Below are positions 43,506 to 57,523 of a DNA stretch of 64,000 bases, one piece after another (the stretch's first letter is position 1; each line of letters begins with the position of its first letter). Location of the stretch: contig JANAVB010044017.1 of the NCBI GenBank assembly GCA_029216955.1, positions 248,001 to 312,000 on the forward strand, written 5' to 3'. The position numbers and the translations under genes are program-made. The notes below the pieces were generated by a model, which saw only the letters and a list, made by a program, of their open reading frames with translations, was not told where the DNA came from and made no database searches. This DNA is from Iris pallida. Taxonomy: Eukaryota > Streptophyta > Magnoliopsida > Asparagales > Iridaceae.

Positions 43506-44207
43506 ATTATGGGTTAGGGTGCATTAACTAACCATATGTTTTACACATATTACACAGGTCACTCCTGATTTAAAACTAATTTTCTATTTTTTAAGACAAA
43601 CAATAAAAATTATAACACTAACTATTTCTATTTTTTAACTTTTTCCTAAAGGAGGAATGATCAGTATAATTAATTTAAAAGTAGAGATAATTCGTGTTAT
43701 AAACCCAAAACTTAGAAATAGTTAATGTAAATAATCCTTCTACTTTTTGTATAAAAACTAATAACAACCATCCCTATGGTTAATAAAATTTGTAAAGAAG
43801 AGGAATATTGAGTGTAATTATTTTTGGAATAGAGTTAATCCCTATAATACTCATGAAACACAGGAAATGTCAATATAACTAACCCTTTTGTTATACTAGT
43901 AACCAGTAACGTGCACGTGCAAATCAGCATAAAAAAATTGTTAAAATTTTTTAGTTAGAACTTTGAATATATATTTAATGTAGTTAGTTTAAATATAATT
44001 TAAATATTAAATATATTTTAATTAAAAATTATTCTTTGTAAAAGTTAAGATATATGTTTAGATAATATCATATAGTTCGTTTAAATATAGTTTAGTTATT
44101 GAACATATTTTAATTAAAGATTGAACTATGAATATATGTTTAGATAATACCATATAGTTTATATATAAAATATAATTTAAATGTGGATTATTTTTAAATT
44201 AAATTTG

Positions 44208-44208
<1 letters not shown>
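43506..44208. other. AT-rich intergenic DNA
   Basis: No ORF, inverted repeat or RNA gene recognised. Three loosely similar GTTTAGATAATA(T/C)CATATAGTT segments near 43975-44165 suggest old short tandem duplication. Confidence 0.4.

Positions 44209-44282
<74 letters not shown>
44209..44282. repeat. (TA)n microsatellite, about 37 units
   Basis: Uninterrupted TA dinucleotides over 74 bp, a likely length-variable site. Confidence 0.98.
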
Positions 44283-44283
<1 letters not shown>

Positions 44284-44392
44284 TTATAAAATTTTGGATA
44301 TATGTTTAGTTAGTTGTAAGGATTTTAAGTTCTTTTTACAGTTAGTTATAAGGATTTTAATTATTTTTATCTGAGTATATAGATATATATGA

Positions 44393-44739
44393 GTAATACT
44401 ATTCGTACATCCAAAATGTCCTTCCAAACTATCCTTCTTATGTGGCATCCGACGTGTCAGCTGACATGAGAAATTTTAACCCAAGAATTAATTACCCAAT
44501 TTTCTAATATTAATGTTAATATTAATATTAATATTAATATTAATTTTAGTTTTAATTTAAATGTTAATATTAATTTGATTTAACCTTTAATGTCAATTTT
44601 AATATTAATTTCAGTTTTAATATTAATTTTAGTTTTAATTTTAAAATTTGCATTGTCATGGCTGTCATGTCAGACGACACGTAAGCTACTACATAAAGAG
44701 GGATACTTTGAAGGGATATGTTGGAGGGACAAATAGTAA
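44393..44739. repeat. Candidate MITE with AT-rich core
   Basis: Left arm AATACTATTCGTACATCC...CTTCTTATGT and the reversed right arm ATTACTATTTGTCCCTCC...CCTCTTTATGT are inverted repeats of about 60 bp with several mismatches. The core (44515-44645) is made of ATTAAT/TTTTAG hexamer-like repeats. No clear duplication. Confidence 0.6.
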
Positions 44740-45137
44740 TTTTCTTTTGATATACATAAGACACGTAATTTATTATAATAATTTAATTTTTTTTATTAAT
44801 TAGTGCGTAATATACAAACGGCTTGGAGATCAGCCATCCAAGCCGCAATATAATCGTAGAGATTTTCTTATTGATATAGTGTAGTATTTGTCAAAGAGAC
44901 TAAAACAAATCAAGTGTGGTATCAAAAAAGATGAACCAAGAGAACCAAAGAAAATATGGAACTAATCGAGAACGGAGCCAAGAGTTTTAAATTTACCCTG
45001 GGCTGAAATTAAAATATATTAAGAAAAAATCAACAGAAAAACTATTTCTTATAATGCCATCATAATCCAAATGTCTGATTCAAATATCATTTTCCAACAA
45101 AATAAATATCAAATGACATAGCATGAATTTCATAAGT

Positions 45138-48100
45138 TGTGAGCACCCTGAAATTCGGGTTGATTTTTTTTAAAAATTTTCCGATTGATTTAGTTTTAAT
45201 AAATAATTTATTCTGTTATTTTTTTTTCTTAAGTGTACTTTCCCGTGCCATTGATATTTGGAGTGTCAGGGATGTTCAACTCTGGAAACCTTCTTCATGA
45301 GTTTTGAAGTGGACACGATTGCCTTCATGACAGTATATAGTGTCACATCGAAACTTGTTCCCTTGTACTCTTTTTGCTTCGCTGAACTTCGGGTCGAATT
45401 AGACCATTAATTAATTTTCCCACTCTTTTCCTTGATCATTTTTAGCACGTTACCGTGACTTTTCATTTGGGAGCACAAGACCAGTCAGTTTCTTGAAACC
45501 AACTCATCATGCATGATCTACTCGAGACACTCTTCACCCTTGACCTTCATGTCCCACTCAGACACGCCATTTTTGTGCTCCAATTGCTTCGCACAACTTT
45601 TCTGACACGTGACCCGATTTTATTTCACCCCACGGTGTCACATTTATTTTCCAACTTGATTTGTGGGTACCCTGTCGACTAAAACCTGTCAGCCCCAATT
45701 ATGGACATGGCCCACATTGAGCCTACTACCCGTCCAACACTTGTGTCCCATTTATTGGAATCCCTATGTGCTACTTATTTACCCATGATCATCGACACCT
45801 ATTTTTAATTTGATTATTTCGTAGTGTCTGGTTTTGACCCAATTCGGCTCCACCAAGTCCAGCCCAGCTTCGTGCTACCCTCCATCGGGACACCCTCATT
45901 TTTTCGTGTCCAAAAATAATATTCAATACCTACCTTTCTATTTCGAATATTGAGTGTAATTTCCATTGATTTTAAATCCCAAATAAATCCATTCCCCCCC
46001 TAATTAATTTCCACCCTTAATTTTTCCCTCAATCCATCATCACCATTTATTTCCATCACACTCACAAATTTCCCCCCACAGCCACAAGTAGGCCGGCCCT
46101 AACTTTAATGTAGAACAACTTTTCCCCCTCTCTCTCCTCCAATTTATTACAATTCCTTATCATCAACTCTCACTCTCTCTCTCTTCCTAAACTATTGCAC
46201 AGCACCCATTTTTCCCATGCCGAGCCCAGCCATTCTTGGCCGAACCCCGAGCTCACTACCACACCACCACCGTCGTGGCCTGGCCGAGCTCGGCCGGCCA
46301 CCACCGTACCACCTCTCATCCTCCCCCTCCATCTCCATCTCCTCCTCCACTTCGTCCATACAAACCGCGACCACCATCATCATCTGAATCACCACCACCT
46401 CCTCCGCCAACACCCCCGCACGCCGCCGCCACGTTCGCCGTGCCACCCCGCGCGCCACCGCTCGCGTCACAGCAGCAAGCGACAGCAGTTGAGGCACCAA
46501 AGTTGGTCGGCTTGGCGCGCGTACAGCGTCGCCGCCGGCGCCACAGCCGCCGTGGCCGGCGGGGACAACCCCCACATGGCCGGGCGTACCCTAGGTTATC
46601 CTCCCATGGCGGCCACCGTCCTCCGGGATGCGCCGTCGAGGCGATTCGTGCGTTTTGCACGACATCCCGCCGTGACGAGCTCGGAAACGAGGCTGAATAC
46701 GCGTTCCGTCGCAGCAACTTCGCGCACATTTTCCTCGAAAATCCCACCGTTGGATCGGCGATTTCTTCGCTCTGTCACAATTTCGGTATATCCACCTTCA
46801 CTCCTGTCAATTTTCAACCGTTGATTTTATGGTTTGATGCCTCAAAACCGGCCACCAAGTTGACCGTTTAAATTGTATTAAATTTGGACAGTTTCGCGGG
46901 GCCAACTTCGTCAGCTTGTATCTCCTCCACCGCAGCTCCGTTTGGCGTGCTACCAGTTCCTGTTCGAAGCTGGTATAACCCTCTTGCTACCCCTCCAGTT
47001 TTGTTTCATTGTGAGCTTGTTTGATAGGTTGAATTCGACGCCAAAATTGGCCGTCCGAATTCGTAATTTCCAACTTGTAAAATTTCATTTTTGAACACGG
47101 GACTCCAGATTTCATTTCGGACACCACCATTAGACTCATGGTATCGTTCTGGCATGTTTTCATATAAAATTTGTTAGATTTGGAGAACGTAGGCCCTGGC
47201 ACGTTTTTCGGTGCAAAGTGGGTCCCACATCCTGGGTCAACGGGACTTTTTGACGCCGGCTCATCGGAATCCAATTCCGGAGATATCGTTGAGTTCCTGT
47301 CGTCATTTGGACTCGTTGACATATAATTTGCTAGGTTTTGGTAGACATTGGATCCGACACGTATTTCGGTGAAAATCGGATACCAATATCCGGATCAATG
47401 GGTCATTTGAGATCGGCTCATCGAAATCCAATTCCGGATATATCGTTGAGTTCGTATTGTCATTCTAAACTCGTTGACATGTAGTTTGCTGAGTTTTGAG
47501 AACTTTGGCTCCGGCATGCATTTCCGTGCAAACCGGAATTTCAAGTTCTGGTCAACGGACCAAATTGAGATCGGGTCAACGGAATCCAATTCTGGAGATA
47601 CCGTGGGTTTGTATCGTCATTCTGGTTTCGTGGACATATAATTTGTTATATTTTATAGACTTGTTTTCTTGCACGTATTTTGGTGCAAAACGGCTCCGAC
47701 ACGGACACCGTTTTGACCCGAAATTACCTTTTTGCCCTTGTGTCCAAATTGGACCGATGGGTAGGCTATCCTAGCTAATTTGACCATTTTGGACACGTTG
47801 GCGATGTTTATTTCATCGTCCGACAATGTTTGTTGATAATTTCTCTGAGTTTAACCTTTTATAATTTATAAATAATTAATTCTTATTTCGGGATTAGTAT
47901 AACGAAACTGAGCTCAGCCAATTCCAGTGATCTCACATCGCTGAAATTGACAAAATGGACACGTGGAACATTATAATAAGATTATTAACTTTACCGTTAA
48001 TCATCTTAGCTCGATTTGCATGTTGTAAGTTTCGACGTACGAATAATGAAGTACACCTTATATCTTTAATAATTAGACTAGAATTAACCCGGTTGACCAG

Positions 48101-49383
48101 AGTGACCAGTTGACCCAAAGTCAACTGTGAGCCAACACTTGACCTAGTTTGACTAGATTATTGACCGGAGTTGACCTAGAGTTGTTTTGACTTAGAAGAA
48201 CTTAGGATAATATAAGTTGCTTGTAGAGATTCATTTATTACAACTTGAACACCTTGTAACCTGTGTTGCTTTAAATAGGACTCTGTGGCTTCAGTTGGAC
48301 CCCTATACCTATCAGCTGTTCAGGTTATCAGGCGAGTACATTCTCTGATCATTTCATATCATGTTTAGGATTATATTTCCTGCTTTAGACTATCTTACTT
48401 GATGCTGACACGTTGGTAACACGGATTGGTACTATATGGATCCCTTCATGAGATGTTATCCCTCTCGGGAGCATCAGATACTTTTGTCATGTGTGTTTCA
48501 CTTACATCACGTATCATATGCTTCTATCATCATGAATCTTCGAGAATCAGCTAGTGACTCATGTACCCTCATGATCACCGAACCTTCACGAATCAATTCA
48601 TGAATCACCCTTTATGGACAACGTAGTATAATCATGAATCTTAACGTAACTTGAATGGATCCTTGTGTATTGATTGGGGATGGGGGTGTATAAGTGAACA
48701 TGTGAATAAATCCAAGTAGTGTAATCATGAATCAATTCCCAGTAGTGTAATCATGAATCAGTCCTTAGCCATTCACATGTTTATGCAGTACTCTGAATCA
48801 CTAGCACTGTCTCTCTTTATATATAAACCATAGATATTTACTTACAGTCTCTCTTTTACATTATGCTATTTCTTCAGATCCTGTATTTTATTCTCTAGCA
48901 TGATTACATTTCCTTTCCTGTTATGACTTGTTGAGATGTAGTGTGCTCGCTCCAGTCCTGACTGGACCTGTTGATAAATTTTACAGATATCCTGGAGGTT
49001 GCCTGCTAGCCTAGAGGAGACAGTAGAGGTTGTATAGATAGCTAGGGTTTTGCTTATAGTTTATTTTCTGTCATCTTGAGTTGTATTTATGGATTACTGT
49101 ATTTGAGTTTGAGTTGTATTCTGAGTTTGTATCTTAGACACTTAGATTTCTATCTGTTGTACCTCTTTTGGATTTTATGTTTTATCTATCTTCCATTATG
49201 CTCTACCTTAGATGTGATTGAGTTTACATTCTGCTATGTCACCCCCATTCGGGGAGTATAAACTGTTTAGTCTTATACTGTTGGATGCATTGAGACCTAG
49301 GACAGCGTTCTACCGCCGACACTGCGACGTAGGACTGGGCGTTGTTACGTTCTCGTACCTAACAGTGGGTGCGGGTCGTGACA
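45138..49383 (+). repeat. 5' LTR of the LARD-like element (4246 bp)
   Basis: Contains a 684-bp segment (about 45263-45946) and a roughly 40-bp segment near 46575-46618 that are absent from the 3' LTR. A Pro/His-rich open frame around 46195-46870 comes from CCACCA-type low complexity and is not considered coding. Four 157-bp units lie at about 47105-47730. Confidence 0.9.
47105..47730 (+). repeat. 157-bp tandem repeats inside the 5' LTR (about four units)
   Basis: CCAATTCCGG or CCAATTCTGG occurs at 47271, 47428 and 47585, spaced 157 bp, each followed by ATATCG or ATACCG, TCGTCATT, CTCGT(T/G)GACAT, ATTTGCT-like and CGGTGCAAA-like blocks. A more diverged first unit starts near 47110. The 3' LTR has the same array at about 53290-53915. 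Confidence 0.85.
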
Positions 49384-52058
49384 CGTTTTTAGTGGTGGCC
49401 CATGCAGGTCGAGACTAAAAGTGTATTGGTATTCGAACTAGAGTACCACTACAGCCTGCAGTAGGATTAGGATATATTTTGAAGGTACTCAATCACAGTT
49501 AGGAACCCTTGAGAGATTCCTGGGACGACCCTTGAGAATCTTGTTTAACTCCGATTTGAAAACTCTTTTTCCTTGATTTGATTTATCTTTACTTTCTGTT
49601 ATTGAATTTGATTTTGATGGATTATTATTGAATTTGAGTTTGTATTTATTGATTTTGATGAAGATTGTTGAATTTTGAATCTTGATGATAGCTGTTGCAT
49701 CCGAGTTTGTATTTTGATAGATTTTCTTCATTTTTGAATTTTGACGTTCGTTGATAAATTTGATTTGATTTTTGGGCATTCATTGTTGTTTTAATTTAAT
49801 TTTTGTCAAGATGAAATTATATGGGCTAGGTCATCTAAGTTATGGGATCTAGTCTTCTACAGTCATATTAGCCAGCATGGTGAGGACATATAGTCTGACT
49901 TGGATATATTTTCGGGTGTGGAAATTTAAGGTTTTCGCAGCCAAGCTAGCGGCATCGCAAAAATGTTAAATACCACGATTCTAGATGTATGTGCCTAAGT
50001 CGAGGACTTTGTGATTATCGTAGCCTTGCTTACTAGTATGACGAGGATTTAGAGCACCATGATTTTGGATAGACGCATATAATTATCAGATTGTACCTTA
50101 AATGTTTTGAACATGTTTTCACTACTTTTGTTCAGTCTTCCAAGAAAAAAGGGAGAGAATTTTTGTTTGGTTTTGTTCTCATTATTTAACTTAGTAGTAG
50201 CTTTAGCTGTTTTATAAACCTTGTGTAACTTTTTAACTATGAATTTCTTCTTAAAGCAATAAATCGATAATTTTGCTAGACCTTATTTGGATTTGATATT
50301 ATAGCTCTGAGTTTCAAAATGGTTCCTTCTTTTATACAGATAAGCAAACAGATTCTATTATCATTTTTTTCCTGCCAATATTTATTTCCATCATTCTTGT
50401 CTTATATAACTGTCATGATTACATCAATTTCCTATCTCGTATATAATTCTGTCAACTATACCTTGAAAACTCTTGAATCTTCATATCATTTTGCCTGAGA
50501 AATGTTGAGGAAGTGACGTAAATCATCTAGTGCGGAAAGGACGTAAATGGTTATCATAGAATGATTTGTAGGAATCAGAATGTTGGGTGTCAAATATGAA
50601 AAAAAATTTGAGAGGGAGATGTGGTAAAGGTTTAGAATGGAATCGAGTGTAAATGTTATCAATTTAGAAACAATCGTAGAAAATTTTGGTTAGGAGTAAT
50701 TCATGGATGTATTTCAAAAAAAAACTAATGAGGATATTCAGGGTCAACCTAGTCTTGAGAACTAGAAAATCTTGGTTATTGATTCTTGGAAACTATTACC
50801 AGACTATGTAGAAATTTAGGGATGGAAAGGAGAATTTAATTGTATTCTATGATTATGCAAATTGAACTAGATATTTTAAAAGGGTGACTAGAGCCAGAGA
50901 GAACACAAGGATTTAAGTTATAGGAATTATTTAGATGATTAAAAAAATTTGTAGAATTCAAAAGGATAATATTTGAAGGTGAACGTTGAAGGAAATATAA
51001 AGGTTGATTTATAAATAGAATAATATTGTGTGACATAGTGGTATTGGAGTTTAGTAAATACGAGACTCATTTAAACAAGTTCAAGAATTTCATAAACTGG
51101 ATTTAGAGGTTTCGGATCTAATTTAGAACGAGGTGAAGGGATTCGAAAATTTGATTAAATGAATAAGTGTTGATACCTAATTAAGAGGGGTATACTTCGT
51201 AGGAAATGTTTTAGAAGTTGAAAATTTGTCTATGGTGATCATGGTAAAGGTTTAGATGACTGAAGGTTATAAAATTTTGAGGGTAGTCATATAATGGTTG
51301 ATTTATATTGGGATTTGAGATAAAAATATGATTTGGCAAATAATAAATTGATAGTATTAGAGAGAGATGATTTACTGACTTCGTATGAAATCTTTCCTAT
51401 TTTTTTCCCTAAAAAGGTTTCAATATCATTGAATCCTAGTTTCCTTAATCACGACCAAATCGACTCCGATTATCTTTCCTTATCGTATTAATATCTTGGG
51501 TTGTACTCAGTTGAATTAAATTTGATTGTGACCTGAATCACCATCCTTGTATGCTCGTTTCAGACTTGTTGAACTGTCCTCCATATCGCCCAATCTGGAT
51601 TTCCCCAATTTGATCAACTTAGATCGTATCAAACTAAATATTCTTAATATATATTGTGATGGGATTTCCATGCAAGTGACTTTCATTCTTTAACCTGATT
51701 TTGATTTTCTGAACCCTTTATAGATAATTGGTTGTTACCTTTCCTTATTTTTATGATAAGTACCAGTTTTCACATAGGATGGTAGGCTGTCTTACAGTTT
51801 TGATGATTTGTATTCAGTGTCTTTTCCGGTTTAAACACCCTAGACTGCTTGTGTGTTTGATACCCTATGACCGATTCAGTTAGCATGACTAGTATACCTA
51901 GATGAGACTTTCACTACCACCGTATGCCATGACCCTGTATGACGTCCTTTTTTGATGGTATGTTTTATTTAAGTTCTGGGATTTGATTGTGGGGGTTTGA
52001 CCTAGAAGGATTATGAACATTTAATTTCGAGGACGAAATTTTTATAAGGTGGGTAGGA
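49384..52058 (+). other. Non-coding interior of the LARD-like element
   Basis: Begins with TTTTTAGTGGTGGCCCATGCAGG, close to the leader of the TR-GAG element, and ends in the polypurine tract. No domain of gag, protease, reverse transcriptase or integrase was recognised in either strand; longest frames are short and AT-rich. Confidence 0.75.
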
Positions 52059-55000
52059 TGTGAGCACCCTGAAATTCGGGTTGATTTTTTTTAAAATTTT
52101 TCCGATTGATTTAGTTTTATAAATAATTTATTCTGTTATTTTTTTCTTAAGTGTACTTTCCCGTGCCATTGATATTTGGAATATTGAGTGTAATTTCCAT
52201 TGATTTTAAATCCCAAATAAATCCATTCCCCCCCTAATTAATTTCCATCCTTGATTTTTCCCTCAATCCATCATCACCATTTATTTCCCTCACACTCACA
52301 AATTTCCCCCCACATCCACAAGTAGGCCGGCCCTAACTTTAATGTAGGACAACTTTTCTCCCTCTCTCTCCTCCAATTTATTACAATTCCTTATCATCAA
52401 CTCTCACTCTCTCTCTCTTCCTAAACTATTGCACAGCACCCATTTTTCCCATGCCGAGCCCAGCCATTCTTGGCCGAACCCCGAGCTCACTACCACACCA
52501 CCACCGTCGTGGCCTGGCCGAGCTCGGCCGGCCACCACCGCACCACCTCTCATCCTCCCCCTCCATCTCCATCTCCTCCTCCACTTCCTACAAACCGCGA
52601 CCACCATCATCATCTGAATCACCACCACCTCCTCCGCCAACCACCCCCGCGTGCTGCCGCCGCGTTCGCCGCGCCGCCCCGCGTGTCGACTCGCGCGTCA
52701 CAGCAGAAAGCGACAGCAGTTGCGGCACCAAAGTTGGCCGGCTTGGCGCGCGTACAGCGTCGCCGTCGGTGCCACAGCCGCCGTGGCCGGCGGGGACAAC
52801 CCCCACCGTCCTCCGGATGTGCCGTCGTGGCGATTCGTGCGTTGTGCACGACGTCCCGCCGTGACGAGCTCGGAAACGAGGCTGAATACGCGTTCCGTCG
52901 CAGCAACTTCGTGCGCATTTTCCCGGAAATCCGACCGTTGGATCTGCGATTTCTTCGCTCTGTCTCAATCCCGGTGTATCCACCTTCACTCCTGTCAATT
53001 TTCAACCGTTGATTTTAACGTTTGATGCCTCAAAACCGGCCACCAAGTTGACCGTTTAAATTGTATTAAATTTAGACAGTTTCGCGGGGGCCAACTTCGT
53101 CAGCTTGTATCTCCTCCACCGCAGCTCCGTTTGGCGTGCTACTAGTTCCTATGCGAAGCTGGTATAACCCTCTTCCTACCCCTCCAGTTTCGTTTCATTG
53201 TGAGCTTGTTTGATTGGTTGAATTCGACGCCAAAGTTGGCCGTCCGAATTCGTAATTTCCAACTTGTAAAATTCCATTTTTGAACACGGGACTCCAGATT
53301 TCATTTCTGACACCACCATTAGACTCGTGGCGTCGTTCTGGCATATTTTCATATAAAATTTATTAGATTTGGAGAACGTGGGCCCTGGCACGTTTTTCGG
53401 TGCAAAGTGGATCCCACATTCTGGGTCAACGGAACTTTTTGACGCCGGCTCATCGGAATCCAATTCCGGAGATACCGTTGAGTTCGTATCGTCATTTTGG
53501 ACTCGTTGACATATTATTTGCTAGGTTTTGGTGGACATTGGATCCGGTACGCATTTCGGTGCAAGTCGGATACCAATATCCGGGTCAACGGGTCATTTTG
53601 AGATCGGCTCATCGAATCCAATTTCGGATATACCGTTGAGTTCGTATCGTCATTCTGGACTCGTTAACATGTAGTTTGCTGAGTTTTGAGAACTTTGGCT
53701 CCGGCATGCATTTTCGTGCAAACCGGAATTCCAAGTTTTGGTCAACGGACCAAATTGAGATCGGGTCAACGGAATCCAATTCTGGAGATACCGTTGGGTT
53801 CGTATCTTCATTCTGGTTTCGTGGACATATAGTTTGTTATATTTTATAGACTTGTTTTTTTGCACATATTTCGGTGCAAAACGGCTCCGACACGGACACC
53901 ATTTTGACCCAAAATTACCTTTTATTCTTGTGTCCAAATTGGACCGATGGGTTAGGCTATCCTAGCTAATTTGATCATTCTGGACACGTTGGCGATGTTT
54001 ATTTCATCGTCCGACAATGTTTCTTGATAATTTTTCTGAGTTTAACCTTTTATAATTTATTAATAATTAATTCTTATTTTGGGATTAGTACAACGAAACT
54101 GAGCTCAGCCAATTCCAGTGATCTCACATCGCTGAAATTGACAAGATGGACACGTGAAACATTATAATAAGATTATTAACTTTACCGTTAATCATCTTAT
54201 TTCGATTTACGTGTCGTAAGTTTCGACGTACGAATAACGAAGTACATCTTATATCTTTAATAATTAGACTAGAATTAACCCTGTTGACCAGAGTTGACCA
54301 GTTGACCCAAAGTCAACTGTGAGCCAACACTTGCCCTAGTTTGATTAGATTATTGACCGAAGTTGACCTAGAATTGTTTTGACTTAGAAGAACCTAGGAT
54401 AATATAAGTTGCTTGTAGAGATTCATTTATTACAACTTGAATACCTTGTAACCCGTGTTGCTTTAAATAGGACTCTGTGGCTTCAGTTGGACCCCTATAC
54501 CTATCAGCTGTTCAGGTTATCAGACGAGTACATTCTCTGATCATTTCATATCATGTTTAGGATTATATTTCCTGCTTTGGACTATCTTACTTGATGCTGA
54601 CACATTGGTAACACGGATTGGTACTATATGGATCCCTTCATGAGATGTTATCCCTCTCGGGAGCATCAGATACTTTCGTCATGTGTGTTTCACTTACATC
54701 ACGTATCATATGCTTCTATCATCATGAATCTTTGGGAATAAGCTAGTGACTCATGTACCCTCATGATCACCGAGCCTTCACGAATCAATTCATGAATCAC
54801 CCTTTATGGGCAACGTAGTATAATCATGAATCTTAACGTAACTTGAATGGATCCTTGTGTATTGATTGGGGATGGGGGAGTATAAGTGAACAAGTGAATA
54901 AATCCAAGTAGTGTAATCATGAATCAATTCCCAGTAGTGTAATCATGAATCAGTCCTTAGCCATTCACATGTTTATGCAGTACTTTGAATCACTAGCACG

Positions 55001-55577
55001 GTCTCTCATTATATATATATATCATAGTTATTTACTTACATTCTCTCTTTTACATTATGCTATTTCTTCAGATCCTGTATTTTATTCTCTAGCATGATTA
55101 TATTTCCTTTCCTGTTATGACTTGTTGAGATGTAGTGTGCTCGCTCCAGTCCTGACTGGACCTGTTGATAAATTTTACAGATATCCTGGAGGTTGCCTGC
55201 TAGCCTAGAGGAGACAGTAGAGGTTGTATAGATAGCTAGGGTTTTACTTATAGTTTAATTTCTGTCGTCTTGAGTTGTATTTATGGATTACTGTATTTGA
55301 GTTTGAGTTGTATTCTGAGTTTGTATCTTAGACACTTAGAATTCTATCTGTTGTACCTCTTTCGGATTTCATGTTTTATCTATCTTCCATTATGCTCTAC
55401 CTTAGATGTGATTGAGTTTACATTCTGCTATGTCACCCCCATTCGGGGAGTATAAAATGTTTTGTCTTATACTGTTGGATGCATTGAGACCTAGGACAGC
55501 GTTCTAACCGTCGACACTGCGGCGTAGGCTGGACGTTGTTACGTTCTCGTACCTAACAGTGGGTGCGGGTCGTGACA
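52059..55577 (+). repeat. 3' LTR of the LARD-like element (3519 bp)
   Basis: Highly similar to the 5' LTR apart from the two missing segments. The larger absence lies between TATTTGGA and TATTTCGA, near-identical 8-mers, as expected for a deletion between short direct repeats. The 157-bp array is kept (about 53290-53915). Confidence 0.9.
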
Positions 55578-55582
55578 TAAGT

Positions 55583-56910
55583 GGACATATTGTATAAGAC
55601 AGTTTGAAAAAGTCAAAAGATCATCTTCATACATAGATGAGAAATGAATGAAAAAACTCTTAGAATAAAGATAAGAGTTGATGATCTACCCTCTTTGCTG
55701 CTGCCTTCCAAAACTATCCTCCAACTTCTTCTATCTAGGAAAGAAACTCTACCACAAAATGAATTCCAATCACAAACAAATAAAGAGAATGATAGAATAA
55801 TAAATACCAATATAAGGCACTTACTAGCGAAATTGGACTCTTCGATCCTTCCAAGAAGCAAAAACATCTATAATAAAATCTGTATCGATCATTTCCTTTA
55901 TTTCTCTTTTGATGTAGCAATCATTGAATCTCTCAAGTAGTCATCTTTCATCTTGTTTCGAAAAGTACTTTTGATGTGTTTCATAGCTATACAGGATTGA
56001 ATTTCTATATATGAACACATGAGATACTATATAAAGGGGCCTAAGATTTCTGTCTATAAGAATACAAAGAAAGGTGTTGGGTAGCCAACAATAGGTTGAG
56101 AGAAAGAAAGGAAGAAGAAATAGGGGGATTAAAAGATCTTCTTGGATGTATTCTACGACAACTTTTTGTGTACTTTCTCTGGTATTGGAGTTATGAAGTT
56201 GTAGCGATCTTGTAAAGCCAAATCTTATTTAATTAGTAGTGATCTCGCTCTCCAAATAACTTTTTACCAGTTAAGAATTTTCTCTTAATTCTTGTGTATT
56301 TTTGTCTTAAATTTCTTGTGATCCTTATTTTTTTTATAAGTTTATCACCGTGCTTGGCTTGTAGGTATTGGTTCGTCGCAGATGCTCATTTTGAAGAATA
56401 GTTTAGGTTTTTATTTGTAACACTTGCGATTAACCAATGATGAATACCTTTGGTCTACGTATTAACGTCCGTTACTATTGTATCACAATTTGCGATGTCG
56501 AGTTTCGGCTTTGATAATTCTGCAAATTTTTATATTGTTATGGTTAATGTAAAAAATATAATTATAGTCCACCAAGGACGTGCACAAGAATTTAAGATGG
56601 GGGGAGGGGGAGGGGGGGGGGGGGGTTTCAACCTCCAATGTAAAGAAAGTCCAAAAATAAAATCACATACTAAAGCATGAAAAATACAGTAAAAAGGACA
56701 ATGTACATTTGCCTGGATAATAGTCCATGTCTGCCACGTTGAGGGTGTGATACGGTTCTGAAAGGCTATTACCAGAAATGTAAGTTTATTTATTATTATT
56801 AAGTTAAATATTAAACTATATGTGTTAAACTATTTATTTCTCAATTACTACCCTAGCTTATAATTTCTATATTCACTTATTAACAAATAACTTAAATGAT
56901 ACAAAAGGTT
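55583..56910. other. Intergenic DNA without recognised gene
   Basis: AT-rich; contains a G-run at about 56600-56626. Short open frames on both strands show no domain. No RNA gene or transposon ends recognised. Confidence 0.4.
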
Positions 56911-57085
<175 letters not shown>

Positions 57086-57523
57086 GTATATTATTGATGA
57101 AAGGACATGCAAGGATAAAATAGATTGGGGGTTTACTGTAATTTTTTTTCTATGGACAGTTGACCCCACTTGCTCCCTAGTGCGTTCGCCCATGACTCCT
57201 CCTGACTGTAACCATAATTTACATGAATATGCAGTCTTTGTTCTATACAATTCCATGTCTATTACGAAGGTTAAAGTACTCATGATAAGCTAAAAAATTA
57301 ATAGCCATCGTAAGCTGAGGTGCTTCCGGAAGTAGATCTATTGTCCCTATGATGTCCCCTCTCACATAAATACAACACATTTTTATTTATTTATCTAAAG
57401 AAGTAAATAATTATGGATATTAAAAGTTGTATTTATTTGAAAGGGGACATCGCGGGGACAACAATTTTAGGGATAACAGTTTTACTCCCGGTGCGTCATG
57501 TCGAAATAATAATATAAATATTT
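57086..57523. other. Short stretch without recognised gene
   Basis: A small inverted pair of GGGGACAAC/GATGTCCCC-type words near 57345-57465 hints at a decayed MITE. Nothing else supportable. Confidence 0.3.

Larger units (their letters stand above)
45138..55577 (+). mobile_element. LARD-like LTR retrotransposon, 10.4 kb, TSD TAAGT, no coding capacity
   Basis: LTRs at 45138-49383 and 52059-55577, both beginning TGTGAGCACCCTG and ending GGGTCGTGACA, with TAAGT on both sides (45133-45137 and 55578-55582). The 2.7-kb internal region has a leader similar to that of the TR-GAG element and, before the 3' LTR, the polypurine block CGAGGACGAAATTTTTATAAGG. It has no recognisable gag or pol. Large LTRs plus a non-coding interior are the definition of LARDs, which must borrow proteins. 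The polypurine block ties it to Tekay/Del-type gypsy elements. Confidence 0.92.

Noticed and set aside
46195..46871. Overlapping open frames of about 210 residues in the 5' LTR of the LARD-like element
   Set aside because: Three frames and both strands are open at once because of CCACCA/CCGCC low complexity; the 3' LTR copy is shifted and shorter; no domain is visible.
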